The notes under the pieces were generated by a model. That model saw only the letters and a program-made list of their open reading frames with translations, was not told the DNA's origin and ran no database searches. 64,000 bases of DNA from Paenibacillus arenosi (GTDB lineage Bacteria > Bacillota > Bacilli > Paenibacillales > Paenibacillaceae). This document shows positions 8,290 to 16,917 of this stretch, piece by piece. The stretch's first letter is position 1, and every line of letters begins with the position of its first letter. The translations under genes were made by a program, and so were the position numbers. The stretch spans positions 558,001-622,000 of the forward strand of contig NZ_JACYTN010000001.1 of assembly GCF_014841135.1 (NCBI RefSeq), read 5' to 3'.

Positions 8290-9147
8290 ATGAGCGGAAA
8301 CGAAGCGTCAGTAACGACACGTAAGAGTGAAGTGTGGACTCCAGCACATGGGTTCACAGGTGGTATTGAGGGGCCTGCTTGTGATAGACAAGGCAATCTA
8401 TACGCGGTTAATTATGCTCGTGAAGGGACGATTGGGCGTGTTACGCCCGACGGCTCAAGTTCTATCTTCCTAGAATTGCCGAATGGGAGTATCGCGAACG
8501 GTATTCGTTTCACCCGAGATGGACGGATGCTGATGGCGGACTACACGAAGCACAACATACTTCTTTATGATTTTGCATTTCAAAAACTATCTGTGTTTGC
8601 GAATGAACCACGGATGAATCAACCGAATGATATTTGTATTACCGCTCACGATATTATCTTTGCAAGTGACCCGAAATGGGCGGATAACACTGGTCAGTTG
8701 TGGCGTATTATGCCGCATGGACAGGTTACCTTGCTGGAAGCGGGCATGGGGACGACGAATGGAATTGAAGTTAGTCCGCAAGAAAATGTGCTGTACGTAA
8801 ATGAATCTGTTCAACGCTGTATTTGGGCCTATGACTTAGCGGCAGATGGTTCGATTTCTAACAAGCGGTTGTTTGCTCAATTCAGTGATTTTGGACTAGA
8901 TGGTATGCGCTGCGACATCGATGGAAACTTGTACGTTGCACGCTATGGTAAAGGTACAATTGCCATCCTCAATCCATCCGGTGTGTTGATTGAAGAAATT
9001 CAGCTGCATGGCAAAAATCCAACGAATGTAACGTTCGGTGGAGAAGATGGTCGTACTGTATATGTTACTGTGCAGGATCAAGGCAATGTAGAGCGATTCC
9101 GTGCAGATCGCCCAGGTCGCTGTCGTCGCTTGTTTGGACTTGTATAA
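8290..9147 (+). CDS. SMP-30/gluconolactonase-family beta-propeller protein
   Basis: Six-bladed beta-propeller of the SMP-30/gluconolactonase/LRE type, a calcium-dependent lactonase family. The ~285-residue protein shows the family metal-site motifs: IEGPACDRQGNLYAVN at the start (Glu ligand), NQPNDICITAHDIIFASDP (Asn and the following Asp), TTNGIEVSP and the late DGMRCDIDGNLYVARYGKG with the catalytic-type Asp. No signal peptide is evident. The ATG at 8290 has GGAGAGAGG at a good distance; the ATG nine bases earlier is also possible. It starts 24 bases after pncB and ends at a strong hairpin, so it may be the last gene of the pncA-pncB unit. The real substrate is unknown. Confidence 0.85.
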   Translation: MSGNEASVTTRKSEVWTPAHGFTGGIEGPACDRQGNLYAVNYAREGTIGRVTPDGSSSIFLELPNGSIANGIRFTRDGRMLMADYTKHNILLYDFAFQKLSVFANEPRMNQPNDICITAHDIIFASDPKWADNTGQLWRIMPHGQVTLLEAGMGTTNGIEVSPQENVLYVNESVQRCIWAYDLAADGSISNKRLFAQFSDFGLDGMRCDIDGNLYVARYGKGTIAILNPSGVLIEEIQLHGKNPTNVTFGGEDGRTVYVTVQDQGNVERFRADRPGRCRRLFGLV

Positions 9148-9174
9148 GGATAAAACATAGTACCTGATAAGCAA

Positions 9175-9215
9175 AGAGCAGAGAGCCTCGTTAGAATGGC
9201 TCTCTGCTCTTATTA
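9175..9215. terminator. Hairpin terminator between SMP-30 gene and ldh
   Basis: AGAGCAGAGAGCC (9175-9187) and GGCTCTCTGCTCT (9198-9210) are perfectly complementary, with a 10-base loop and a T-rich tail on the plus strand. It lies between convergent genes and may stop both transcripts. Confidence 0.85.
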
Positions 9216-9351
9216 TTTCTCGGGAAAGCGCAGAAATAGTCATAAAGCGCGCTTCATCGCAAAAATAGACATGCAATGGGCATGTTTATGCATGATGAAG
9301 TTGAATGATGTCGAAAGAGACGAGGTTCATTATATGCTCAGCCCTGTTTAA

Positions 9352-10329
<978 letters not shown>

Positions 10330-10428
10330 TCAAACGATAATGCTCTTACATTAACAAGTATAGCAGGGTTTTATTTGCGACCCAATTATACAATAACCAC
10401 TCCACAGGAAATTGATTCATTTTAGATG

Positions 10429-10457
10429 TTGAATAGGGGTGGGGGGTATGATATAAT
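10429..10457 (+). promoter_or_regulatory. csoR promoter with CsoR operator in the spacer
   Basis: TTGAAT (10429-10434), a 17-base spacer and TATAAT (10452-10457). The spacer is AGGGGTGGGGGGTATGA. Its right half GGGGGTATGATA closely matches the B. subtilis copZA operator half (GGGGGTATGGTA, from memory); the left half is weaker. A repressor bound here would block the promoter, the normal CsoR arrangement. Confidence 0.7.
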
Positions 10458-10485
10458 CCGAGTAAAGGTGGTGAATAGGAAGGCT

Positions 10486-10854
10486 ATGACAGAAAAAGAC
10501 CTAGAGCAAACAGCAGAAGATCAAACATCGTGTTGTTCATCTGATACGGTGTGTGCTGGCCACCAAGAAGATGGAGTGCGCAAGAGCCATCATTCTGCAG
10601 AAACAAAACAGAAACTTGTCCATCGCCTTAATCGAATTGAAGGTCAAGTGCGCGGCGTTAAGTCTATGATTGAGCGTGACGTGTATTGCGATCAGGTGCT
10701 GCATCAGATTGCCTCGATTCAATCAGCGCTTAATTCCGTAGGTAAATTATTACTAGATGGTCACATCCGGTCTTGTGTCGTCGAACGACTTCAAGCTGGG
10801 GAAGAAGAAGTGATAACTGAGCTCCTCACGACCATGAATAAATTGATGAAGTAG
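10486..10854 (+). CDS. csoR: Copper-sensing transcriptional repressor CsoR
   Basis: All-helical metal-sensing repressor that leaves DNA when Cu(I) binds. The 122-residue protein has the family helix KQKLVHRLNRIEGQVRGVK and the Cu(I) triad Cys68 (DVYCDQ), His93 (DGHIRS) and Cys97 (RSCVVE), in the W-X-Y-Z arrangement of true CsoR rather than RcnR, FrmR or CstR. Unusual is a ~40-residue N-terminal tail with three more cysteines (SCCSSDTVC, Cys16, 17, 23) and several His, which could also bind metal. ATG 10486 is used; GTG 10471 in frame is the alternative. The operator is in its own promoter and copZ follows 32 bases later, so it is autoregulated with copZ. Confidence 0.93.
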   Translation: MTEKDLEQTAEDQTSCCSSDTVCAGHQEDGVRKSHHSAETKQKLVHRLNRIEGQVRGVKSMIERDVYCDQVLHQIASIQSALNSVGKLLLDGHIRSCVVERLQAGEEEVITELLTTMNKLMK

Positions 10855-10886
10855 ACGACAATCATTATTTTGAGGAGGACAATAGA

Positions 10887-11087
10887 ATGAGTCAAGTAAC
10901 TTGGAACGTAGAAGGAATGTCTTGTGGTCATTGCAAGGCTGCCATCGAGAAAGCAGTAGCGAATGAAAAGGCGACAGCTGAAGTTTCTTTGGCAGATAAG
11001 CAAGTAACGATTACGTATGATGAATCAGTTGTTTCATTGGATAAAGTTCGTGAAGCAATTGAAGATCAAGGATACGACGTTGTTTAA
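10887..11087 (+). CDS. copZ: Copper chaperone CopZ (HMA domain)
   Basis: 66-residue heavy-metal-associated ferredoxin-like domain with the Cu(I)-binding GMSCGHC motif near the N terminus and the closing IEDQGYDV. It would carry Cu(I) to the CopA ATPase and to CsoR. GAGGAGG lies eight bases before ATG. It is the last gene of the csoR-copZ unit and is followed by a terminator. A copA exporter gene is not next to it, unlike the copZA operon of B. subtilis, so the ATPase must lie elsewhere. Confidence 0.94.
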   Translation: MSQVTWNVEGMSCGHCKAAIEKAVANEKATAEVSLADKQVTITYDESVVSLDKVREAIEDQGYDVV

Positions 11088-11209
11088 TTTCCATGTACCG
11101 GATAGGATCAAGGAAGCATCGTATTTGATGATTGTATATGTAGATTGATGCTTGATTATAGTAACGGATGACTCTGTACTCTGCTTTTCAGTGGGATGGG
11201 GCTCCATGC

Positions 11210-11257
11210 GGCTTGTTCTCGCTACAGCTTATTTTGCTGCGGAGACAAGCCTTTTTT
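11210..11257 (+). terminator. Rho-independent terminator after copZ
   Basis: GGCTTGT..CTC pairs with GAG..ACAAGCC in a long interrupted stem, followed by six T. Confidence 0.8.
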
Positions 11258-11325
11258 AGTGCAGGTGGGCGCAGGTAGGAATCATGTTATTACCTTAAGG
11301 AGACAGTCATTCATAACGCTTGCAC

Positions 11326-11353
11326 TTGTTAACTTGTTTGCCTTATCTATAAT
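11326..11353 (+). promoter_or_regulatory. Candidate promoter followed by a leader hairpin
   Basis: TTGTTA (11326-11331), 16-base spacer, TATAAT (11348-11353). About 16 bases after the -10 box, AAACCCG (11369-11375) pairs with CGGGTTT (11391-11397) with a TT-A-TT tail. The gene downstream starts 300 bases later, so this could be a long leader or a short separate transcript. Confidence 0.45.
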
Positions 11354-11661
11354 AAATGGTATGATAGTAAACCCGTCTGATAGCTGTAGGCGGGTTTATT
11401 GCGGTCCAGAGGGCTATAAACGATAGTGCTGCATTACTTTGAGATTCATACTGCACAGTTGCGCTGATTCAGTGAAATGCTTATCTAGTATGATTGATCT
11501 TGATCTGAATCATATAATAAAAGACATACAGATTGACTACTTGCTTGCAGAGCGGAGGGCGTATACAATAAGGTACGGTTCCATCATTTTCGAGCTAGAC
11601 AACAAATCAGGCAACGAGTGAATATCTATTATCAAATGAAACGTTTAAAAAGGAGGTAGCT

Positions 11662-12732
11662 GTGAATTTGGGAGCACGCGTACTTAAGACAGGAATAGCA
11701 GTTACCTTAGCACTGTATATTAGTCAGTTATTGCATTTCCAATCTCCGGTCATAGCTGCTGTGGCGGCTATTTTTGCCATTCAGCCATCCATTTATCGCT
11801 CTTGGCGACATTTCCGTGAGCAGTTGCAAGCGAATACGCTTGGGGCGATTCTAGCGTTGTCAGCGGGAATGATCGTTTCTAATGAGCCATTTGCCATAGG
11901 AGTCGTTTGCATCGTTGTTATTGTCATTTGTCTGAAGATGAAGATGGAAGACACGATAGGTTTGACACTAGTTACGGTTATTGCCGTGATGGAAGCATCG
12001 AGTGAGTGGCAGTTCGCTCTAGATCGATTCTCACAAGTGTTAATTGGTATTGCTTGCGCTTGCCTAATCAACATTATTGTGATGCCTCCACGTCCAAAAG
12101 AGCAGTTTAACAATCAGATTCAATCTGTATTTAATCGTCTATCGCTGCTGCTTCGTACCGTCATTTCCGACGAGATGAAGGAGCAAGCGTTCAAGGCGGA
12201 AAAGGATGAACTGGAGAAAGCTGTATCGACTTTGACTGATAAATATAAGCTCTTTGAGGAAGAGACGAAGAAGCTTCATAAGCCTAAATATCGATATACG
12301 CGTCAACTGGTTGTATATAAGCAGCTCGTGCACACGCTTCGAACGGGCTTGGATGTGTTGGAATCGATCGATGAGCATTATTTTCAATCACCACGGACAG
12401 AGGCAATCGATAAGCTTTTTGATGAGCATGTGGAAGCGTTAATGAAGGGACATGAATTTGTTCTTCTCAAGCTGCAGGACAAGGTAAAGCCAGAAAGTAC
12501 CGAAATCGAAGATATGCAGCTTAAGATGGATGTGTTTCTAAATGATATGATCAAGCATAGTTCGGACGAAGAGGCTGGTATGCAGCGTTTAGCACTAGTA
12601 GCATCATCGATGTATCGGTATGGATTCCAAATTAGTCGTTTGGATCGACTCGTGGGGCATGTGGAGCCGACTCAGGCGAGTAAGCCAATTCCTTCTTGGT
12701 GGAAAACTTGGTTCAAAAGTAAGGATAGTTAA
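11662..12732 (+). CDS. Aromatic acid exporter / FUSC-family membrane protein
   Basis: Member of the aromatic acid exporter (ArAE, DUF939/FUSC-like) family found in Firmicutes. The N-terminal half (~1-145) has about five to six hydrophobic segments, with the family pattern VIAAVAAIFAIQPSIYRSW and a second half IGLTLVTVIAVMEASSEWQFA. The C-terminal half (~150-356) is soluble, helical and charged, with a coiled-coil-like stretch (KDELEKAVSTLTDKYKLFEE). GTG 11662 is preceded by AAAAAGGAGGTAG, an excellent site. The length of 356 residues suits the YqjA/YgaE-like group. Substrate unknown. Monocistronic, with a terminator downstream. Confidence 0.82.
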   Translation: MNLGARVLKTGIAVTLALYISQLLHFQSPVIAAVAAIFAIQPSIYRSWRHFREQLQANTLGAILALSAGMIVSNEPFAIGVVCIVVIVICLKMKMEDTIGLTLVTVIAVMEASSEWQFALDRFSQVLIGIACACLINIIVMPPRPKEQFNNQIQSVFNRLSLLLRTVISDEMKEQAFKAEKDELEKAVSTLTDKYKLFEEETKKLHKPKYRYTRQLVVYKQLVHTLRTGLDVLESIDEHYFQSPRTEAIDKLFDEHVEALMKGHEFVLLKLQDKVKPESTEIEDMQLKMDVFLNDMIKHSSDEEAGMQRLALVASSMYRYGFQISRLDRLVGHVEPTQASKPIPSWWKTWFKSKDS

Positions 12733-12822
12733 ATGGGTGTGCACTTCATCGTCAGGATATTATGATGATTCTTTGATTCATTTTGTATGGCATGTAAGAG
12801 TTAACCGAATCGTATTACTGGC

Positions 12823-12866
12823 AAGGGTCTCTGCTGTCCGTTGAACAGTTCAGAGATCCTTTTTTA
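12823..12866 (+). terminator. Rho-independent terminator after ArAE gene
   Basis: AAGGGTCTCTG pairs with CAGAGATCCTT (one G-T position) and is followed by six T. Confidence 0.8.
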
Positions 12867-12938
12867 TTTTGCGTCGTGGATGATTGTAACTAAAATAAGG
12901 CAACATAGCGATGACATCATCTTGGAAGGAAGAGGGCT

Positions 12939-13874
12939 ATGCAGACGGAGCGCTTTTACCAGCAGCGTCTAGATGAATGGGTGGAGGAAAGTCGGAAAGA
13001 AGCCTACAAAGGACGAGTTGCTGAATATATACCTGGCTTGGCCGCAGCTCCTCAGCATGCGCTAGGCATTTCACTATGGGGAACAGACGGGCAGTTTTTT
13101 CAATCTGGTGATACGGATTTACACTTTACGATGCAAAGCATATCGAAAGTATTTTCATTGCTGCTTGCATTGATGGATAGTGGAGAGAAAGAGGTATTTC
13201 AGAAGGTAGGTATGGAGCCTACAGGAGACGATTTTAACTCCATTTTGAAGCTGGAGCTTGTTGATCCTGGTAAACCGTTTAATCCATTTATTAATGCAGG
13301 AGCGATTGTAATTGCTTCACTTATTCAAGGAGAGGGGCCAGATGAAAAGAGTGAACGATTGCTGCAATTTATTCGACATTTGGCTCACGATAATCGGTTA
13401 GATTATAACGAGGCTGTATATGAATCTGAACGAGAAACGGCCCATCGCAATCGTTCTATCGCATATTATTTGAAGGATAACGGTGTACTGGAAGATGACG
13501 TAGAAGAGACGTTGGAAGTGTACTTCCGCCAATGTTCGATCGTTGTAAATTGCAAGCAGCTAGCTCATATGGCGCTTGTGCTTGCTTCTGATGGCGTTGA
13601 TCCGGTAACGAAGCAGCAAGTGATTCCACGTCGCTACATACAAATAGCTAAGTCATTTATGGTTACTTGCGGCATGTATAATGCGTCTGGGGAGTTTGCG
13701 ATTGAGGTAGGACTCCCAGCCAAAAGTGGCGTGTCAGGAGGTATCTTGTCTGTTGTTCCTGGAAAATGGGGTATCGGTATCATAGGGCCTGCATTGAACA
13801 GTAAAGGGAACAGTGTGGCCGGCGTACAATTGCTGCGCAGCTTATCCAAGGATTGGGACTGGAGTATTTTCTGA
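12939..13874 (+). CDS. glsA: Glutaminase A
   Basis: Serine-dependent glutaminase of the beta-lactamase-like fold hydrolysing L-glutamine to glutamate and ammonia. The 311-residue length is typical. It has the nucleophile motif MQSISKVFSLLLAL (Ser and the +3 Lys), GDDFNSI, NPFINAGAIVIASL, the Tyr-containing YNEAVYESE, and late GLPAKSGVSGGI which closes the active site. ATG 12939 has GGAAGGAAGAGG upstream. It is transcribed alone and convergently with a cytochrome gene, sharing a terminator. No glutamine transporter (GlsT/AlsT type) is adjacent. Confidence 0.95.
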   Translation: MQTERFYQQRLDEWVEESRKEAYKGRVAEYIPGLAAAPQHALGISLWGTDGQFFQSGDTDLHFTMQSISKVFSLLLALMDSGEKEVFQKVGMEPTGDDFNSILKLELVDPGKPFNPFINAGAIVIASLIQGEGPDEKSERLLQFIRHLAHDNRLDYNEAVYESERETAHRNRSIAYYLKDNGVLEDDVEETLEVYFRQCSIVVNCKQLAHMALVLASDGVDPVTKQQVIPRRYIQIAKSFMVTCGMYNASGEFAIEVGLPAKSGVSGGILSVVPGKWGIGIIGPALNSKGNSVAGVQLLRSLSKDWDWSIF

Positions 13875-13930
13875 AAATAGAATAGAAAACAACTACATTT
13901 CATCAATATGTATACTGCTTCTGCAAAAAT

Positions 13931-13968
13931 AATAGCGGTAGTCCAAGTTAGTTGGCACTACCGCTATT
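13931..13968. terminator. Bidirectional terminator between glsA and cytochrome gene
   Basis: AATAGCGGTAGT..CAA pairs with TTG..ACTACCGCTATT around a five-base loop. It is A-rich on the left and T-rich on the right, so it can serve both convergent genes. Confidence 0.85.
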
Positions 13969-13979
13969 CTATTATCATT

Positions 13980-14360
13980 TTATTTCTTTTCACTTAACCA
14001 TGCAGCCAGTTGAGCAATCTCTTCATCTTTCAATTGCCCCTCAAAAGCAGGCATGCTGCCTTTACCGGCATGTATAAGCTTGTAAATAGCTTCCGTATCC
14101 ATCTTGCTGCCTACTTTATTAAGAGGTAGACCAATTCCACCTTCCAAATTACCACCATGACAAGACAAGCAGCTTTGCTTGTACAACGCTTCTGCTTGAG
14201 TAGCATCTAAAGTGACCGCTGGCATCTCTGGTCCTTTTGGACCGCCTTTAGCCAATGGCTCATCTGGATTGACAACCTTCTCCATCATAATGAAGACAGC
14301 GGTTGCAACAGCTGCTAGCAAAAGATAAGCCATAATCCATTTCTTAAGATGATTAACCAT
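13980..14360 (-). CDS. cccA: Membrane-anchored cytochrome c (c-550 type)
   Basis: Small c-type cytochrome held to the outer face of the membrane by an N-terminal helix. The ~126-residue protein has one transmembrane segment (residues ~8-28, WIMAYLLLAAVATAVFIMM), a Pro/Gly-rich linker, then a class I cytochrome domain with heme motif CLSCH and an axial Met in GKGSMPAF. The layout matches B. subtilis CccA (about 120 residues). ATG 14360 is seven bases after GGAGGAG; the frame continues upstream to 14576 but that stretch has no cytochrome character. It probably passes electrons between a quinol-cytochrome c reductase and a cytochrome oxidase. Neither the maturation genes nor a cytochrome-c-type oxidase is near. 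Confidence 0.85.
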   Translation of the reverse strand: MVNHLKKWIMAYLLLAAVATAVFIMMEKVVNPDEPLAKGGPKGPEMPAVTLDATQAEALYKQSCLSCHGGNLEGGIGLPLNKVGSKMDTEAIYKLIHAGKGSMPAFEGQLKDEEIAQLAAWLSEKK

Positions 14361-14848
14361 GAACATTCTCCTCCTGATATGCTTGTATAGGCTTACTTCA
14401 AAAGTCTCGCAATGAAATGCTTTGTCATCTAAGGTGTATGGTTTCATGCTGGATAAGTATGTAATCGAATCTCCTAATTCACAAATTAAGGATTCGCGGT
14501 ACAAGATGATGTAACGTACTAGTGCTAAGTAATAGGTGTCAGTTTTAGTTAGAGTGTTGCTGTATGGCTTGTGCACATTATATTTTAATGCGAATAGAAG
14601 TCAAATCTAGTTGTGTAGGAGCGAGGCACCTGTCTGCGTTGGCGTCTAGGAGGCGTTGATGTACCAAACCACTGTATCGTATACTTGCAGCATACTAGAG
14701 TCTACCGAGTGTGATATGTATAGAAATGCAAGTGAATCGCTACATCAATAATATGGAAAAAGTAAGCCAACGAATATATAGTATCACAGCTTTATGAATA
14801 GTGACAAAGATTATATTATACAAGCAAGAAATTAAGGGAGGAACAGCA
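14361..14848. other. Divergent intergenic region with nested inverted repeats
   Basis: 488 bases between divergent genes. TTGATGTA (14656-14663) pairs with TACATCAA (14741-14748), and inside them ACTTGCA pairs with TGCAAGT, so ~93 bases could fold as a branched structure. No T-run and no clear promoter were resolved; the ribosome binding sites of both flanking genes lie at its ends. Confidence 0.4.
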
Positions 14849-15700
14849 ATGATCCAAGTTGGGTTGGCAGGATGGGGCGATCATGATGAGTTGTACCCAA
14901 TAGGGATGAATAGTTCTAATAAGCTAGGTCGGTATCATGAACATTTTGCAACAGTAGAGTGTGATAGCACCTTCTATGCCGTACCTTCGCAACAAGTTGT
15001 TCACAAATGGGTAGACCAGACTCCGTCTAATTTCCACTTTATAGTGAAAGCTTACCAAGGGATGACGGGTCATCGCAAGATGGATTCCACATTTACATCG
15101 AATATTCACATGTTTGACACATTTAAGCAGGCAATTGCACCGATGATCGAGACGAATAAGCTGGCTTGTGTCTTATTTCAATATCCTCCATGGTTTAAAT
15201 GCGAACGTAAACATGTAGATATTTTACGGCGAACTCGTGCTTGGATGGGGGAAATACCAATAGCTTTGGAATTCCGCCATCAAAGTTGGTTTCGAGGTGA
15301 TATGCGTGAGAAGACGCTTGAGTTCATGCGTGAAGAGAATTGGATTCACAGCGTATGTGACGAACCCCAAGCAGGAGAAGGTTCCATTCCTGCGGTTATT
15401 GAGGGGACGCACGCTGAGATGACGATGGTACGTATGCATGGGCGGCATATAGCGGGATGGGTAAATGAGGCTAGCAGCGATAATTGGCGAGAAGTGCGGT
15501 ACTTATACAATTATAATGTGGATGAGCTGCAAGAGTGGGTGGGGCATGTTAGACAGCTTGAGCAGCATTCTAAGCACGTCATTGTCATTTTTAATAACAA
15601 TTCAGGTGGACATGCTGCGGGTAATGCTAAACAGTTTATGCAGCTGCTAGGGCAGCAGACTGCGCCGATGGCTCCACGGCAAATATCGTTATTTGATTAG
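14849..15700 (+). CDS. DUF72 family protein
   Basis: DUF72 (YecE/YunF-like) TIM-barrel-type protein of unknown biochemical function. The 283-residue protein shows the family marks: an early VGLAGWGDHDELYP, the FATVECDSTFYAVPS block, FHFIVKAYQGMTGH, VLFQYPPWFK, IALEFRHQSWF, and the late FNNNSGGHAAGNAKQF (Asn/His-rich, candidate active site). ATG 14849 lies six bases after AAGGGAGGAA; the ATG-like start at 14801 lacks a site. It is monocistronic with a terminator right after. Some DUF72 proteins sit near Fe-S or nuclease genes, but nothing here indicates a function. Confidence 0.85.
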   Translation: MIQVGLAGWGDHDELYPIGMNSSNKLGRYHEHFATVECDSTFYAVPSQQVVHKWVDQTPSNFHFIVKAYQGMTGHRKMDSTFTSNIHMFDTFKQAIAPMIETNKLACVLFQYPPWFKCERKHVDILRRTRAWMGEIPIALEFRHQSWFRGDMREKTLEFMREENWIHSVCDEPQAGEGSIPAVIEGTHAEMTMVRMHGRHIAGWVNEASSDNWREVRYLYNYNVDELQEWVGHVRQLEQHSKHVIVIFNNNSGGHAAGNAKQFMQLLGQQTAPMAPRQISLFD

Positions 15701-15716
15701 TTCATGAAACAAAAAG

Positions 15717-15764
15717 ACAACCCTCTGCACGGAAGGAGTGGGGGCATCCCATGCAGAGGGTTGT
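15717..15764. terminator. Bidirectional terminator between DUF72 gene and siderophore-binding gene
   Basis: ACAACCCTCTGC (15717-15728) and GCAGAGGGTTGT (15753-15764) are perfectly complementary over 12 pairs, with an internal GGGGC..ATCCC. The A-rich left flank gives a U-tract for the minus-strand transcript. Confidence 0.85.
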
Positions 15765-15771
15765 TGATTAA

Positions 15772-16797
15772 CTACATTTGCTCCGAATATTTGACGAGTT
15801 CGTCAACGAGCAAATTAGCGGAAATAATATTACCGGAAAGATTCCAAATCACTTCATCAACTTTGAATGTTTTCTTGTTCTTCGCAACTTCTAGTTGTTG
15901 GAAGAGTGGGTCTTTCATCCATTCTTCTTGTTGTTTTGTTCCAAGCTTCTCTTCTGTGAAGTCAGCGTTGAAGTAGAACATGATGTCTCCATCCATGTCA
16001 GCCATACGCTCTTTCGTTACAACTTCCATGAACTCATCTTTATCTTGTGCTGCTGGACGAGCGAAGCCTAAGTCTTTCAAAATAACGCCAGAGAATGTAT
16101 CGTTCATGTAAATACGAACTTTTTCAGGTACGAAGCGTACCATGGATACTTTTGTGGACAATTTGTCGCCGATTTTTGTTTTTGCTTCAGCAACTTTATC
16201 ATCGTATTTCTTCATTTCCTCTGCGCCTTTATCTTTCAAGTTCAAAGCTTCAGCATACAGAGTGAAGTTTTGCTTCCAGTCACCTGCAAGATCCTCGGAT
16301 ACTACTGTAGGAGCCATACCTTGTAGTTGAGAATAAATTTTCTCATGACGAACTTTGTTCGCAATGATTAGGTCTGGTTTCAAGCTTGCGATTAATTCCA
16401 AGTTAGGCTCGGATTCTTCACCAAGCTCAGTTACACCTTGCAATTGATCCTTCAAGTGAGGGAACCATGTATCACCTAAACCTGATTTAACTGCACCGAC
16501 AGGTTTTACACCAAGTGCCAATACAGCTTCAGTTGCTTCATTTGTAAGAACAACAACGTTTTTCGGTGTGCCTTTAATTTCAGCTTCACCCATAGAGTGT
16601 TTCACTTTACGTACTTCATCTGTTTTAGGCGTTTCTGTAGCTGCAGGAGCTTCTGTGCTCGTTTTAGGTGCAGCTGGAGTAGTTGTTCCACTGTCTTTTG
16701 CGCCGCAACCTGCTGCGATCAATGCAATCACGCAAGCTAACATGATAGGCAGAAGACGAAGTTTGAACGTAGATCTTTTTGACTGATTTGAAGACAT
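15772..16797 (-). CDS. Ferri-siderophore ABC transporter, substrate-binding lipoprotein
   Basis: Extracellular iron-siderophore receptor lipoprotein of the FhuD/FepB (class III) type. It has a signal peptide with lipobox LIAAGC (Cys ~31), then a Thr/Pro/Ala-rich linker to ~60. The two-lobe domain contains NVVVLTNEATEAVLALGVKP, LIASLKPDLIIANKVRHEK and the late WNLSGNIISANLLVDEL. 341 residues. It resembles B. subtilis YfiY and similar receptors; the siderophore cannot be told. The two permease genes lie upstream on the same strand, but 120 bases with a perfect Fur box separate it, so it has its own iron-regulated promoter. It ends at the 12-bp hairpin. Confidence 0.9.
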   Translation of the reverse strand: MSSNQSKRSTFKLRLLPIMLACVIALIAAGCGAKDSGTTTPAAPKTSTEAPAATETPKTDEVRKVKHSMGEAEIKGTPKNVVVLTNEATEAVLALGVKPVGAVKSGLGDTWFPHLKDQLQGVTELGEESEPNLELIASLKPDLIIANKVRHEKIYSQLQGMAPTVVSEDLAGDWKQNFTLYAEALNLKDKGAEEMKKYDDKVAEAKTKIGDKLSTKVSMVRFVPEKVRIYMNDTFSGVILKDLGFARPAAQDKDEFMEVVTKERMADMDGDIMFYFNADFTEEKLGTKQQEEWMKDPLFQQLEVAKNKKTFKVDEVIWNLSGNIISANLLVDELVKYSEQM

Positions 16798-16841
16798 GTT
16801 AATAACCCCTCCGATTGATGTATGTAGTCCCTCTTCTAACT

Positions 16842-16860
16842 GATAATGATTATCATTATC
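16842..16860. promoter_or_regulatory. Fur box upstream of siderophore-binding gene
   Basis: GATAATGATTATCATTATC at 16842-16860 is identical to the 19-bp Fur consensus. It lies 45-63 bases upstream of the binding-protein start, where it would cover the promoter. Confidence 0.93.
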
Positions 16861-16917
16861 TTGTTACTTATTATCAGTGAAGTTGGGGAAGTTTGTCAAT
16901 CATTTTTTATAAACTTT

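Larger units (their letters stand above)
11088..11661. other. 574-base intergenic region
   Basis: Holds the copZ terminator (11210-11257), a promoter candidate (11326-11353), a short hairpin just after it (11369-11397) and the AAAAAGGAGG ribosome binding site of the next gene. Two short plus-strand frames (11196-11426, 11439-11621) lack ribosome binding sites and recognisable content; I do not call them genes. Confidence 0.5.

Noticed and set aside
11196-11426. 76-codon plus-strand frame after copZ
   Set aside because: It contains the copZ terminator stem and a second hairpin, and has no ribosome binding site.
11439-11621. 60-codon plus-strand frame before the ArAE gene
   Set aside because: No ribosome binding site at any in-frame ATG and no recognisable content. 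It lies in a region better explained as leader.
14361-14576. Upstream extension of the cytochrome c frame
   Set aside because: The first ~70 residues look unlike a signal or cytochrome sequence, and GGAGGAG lies right before ATG 14360.
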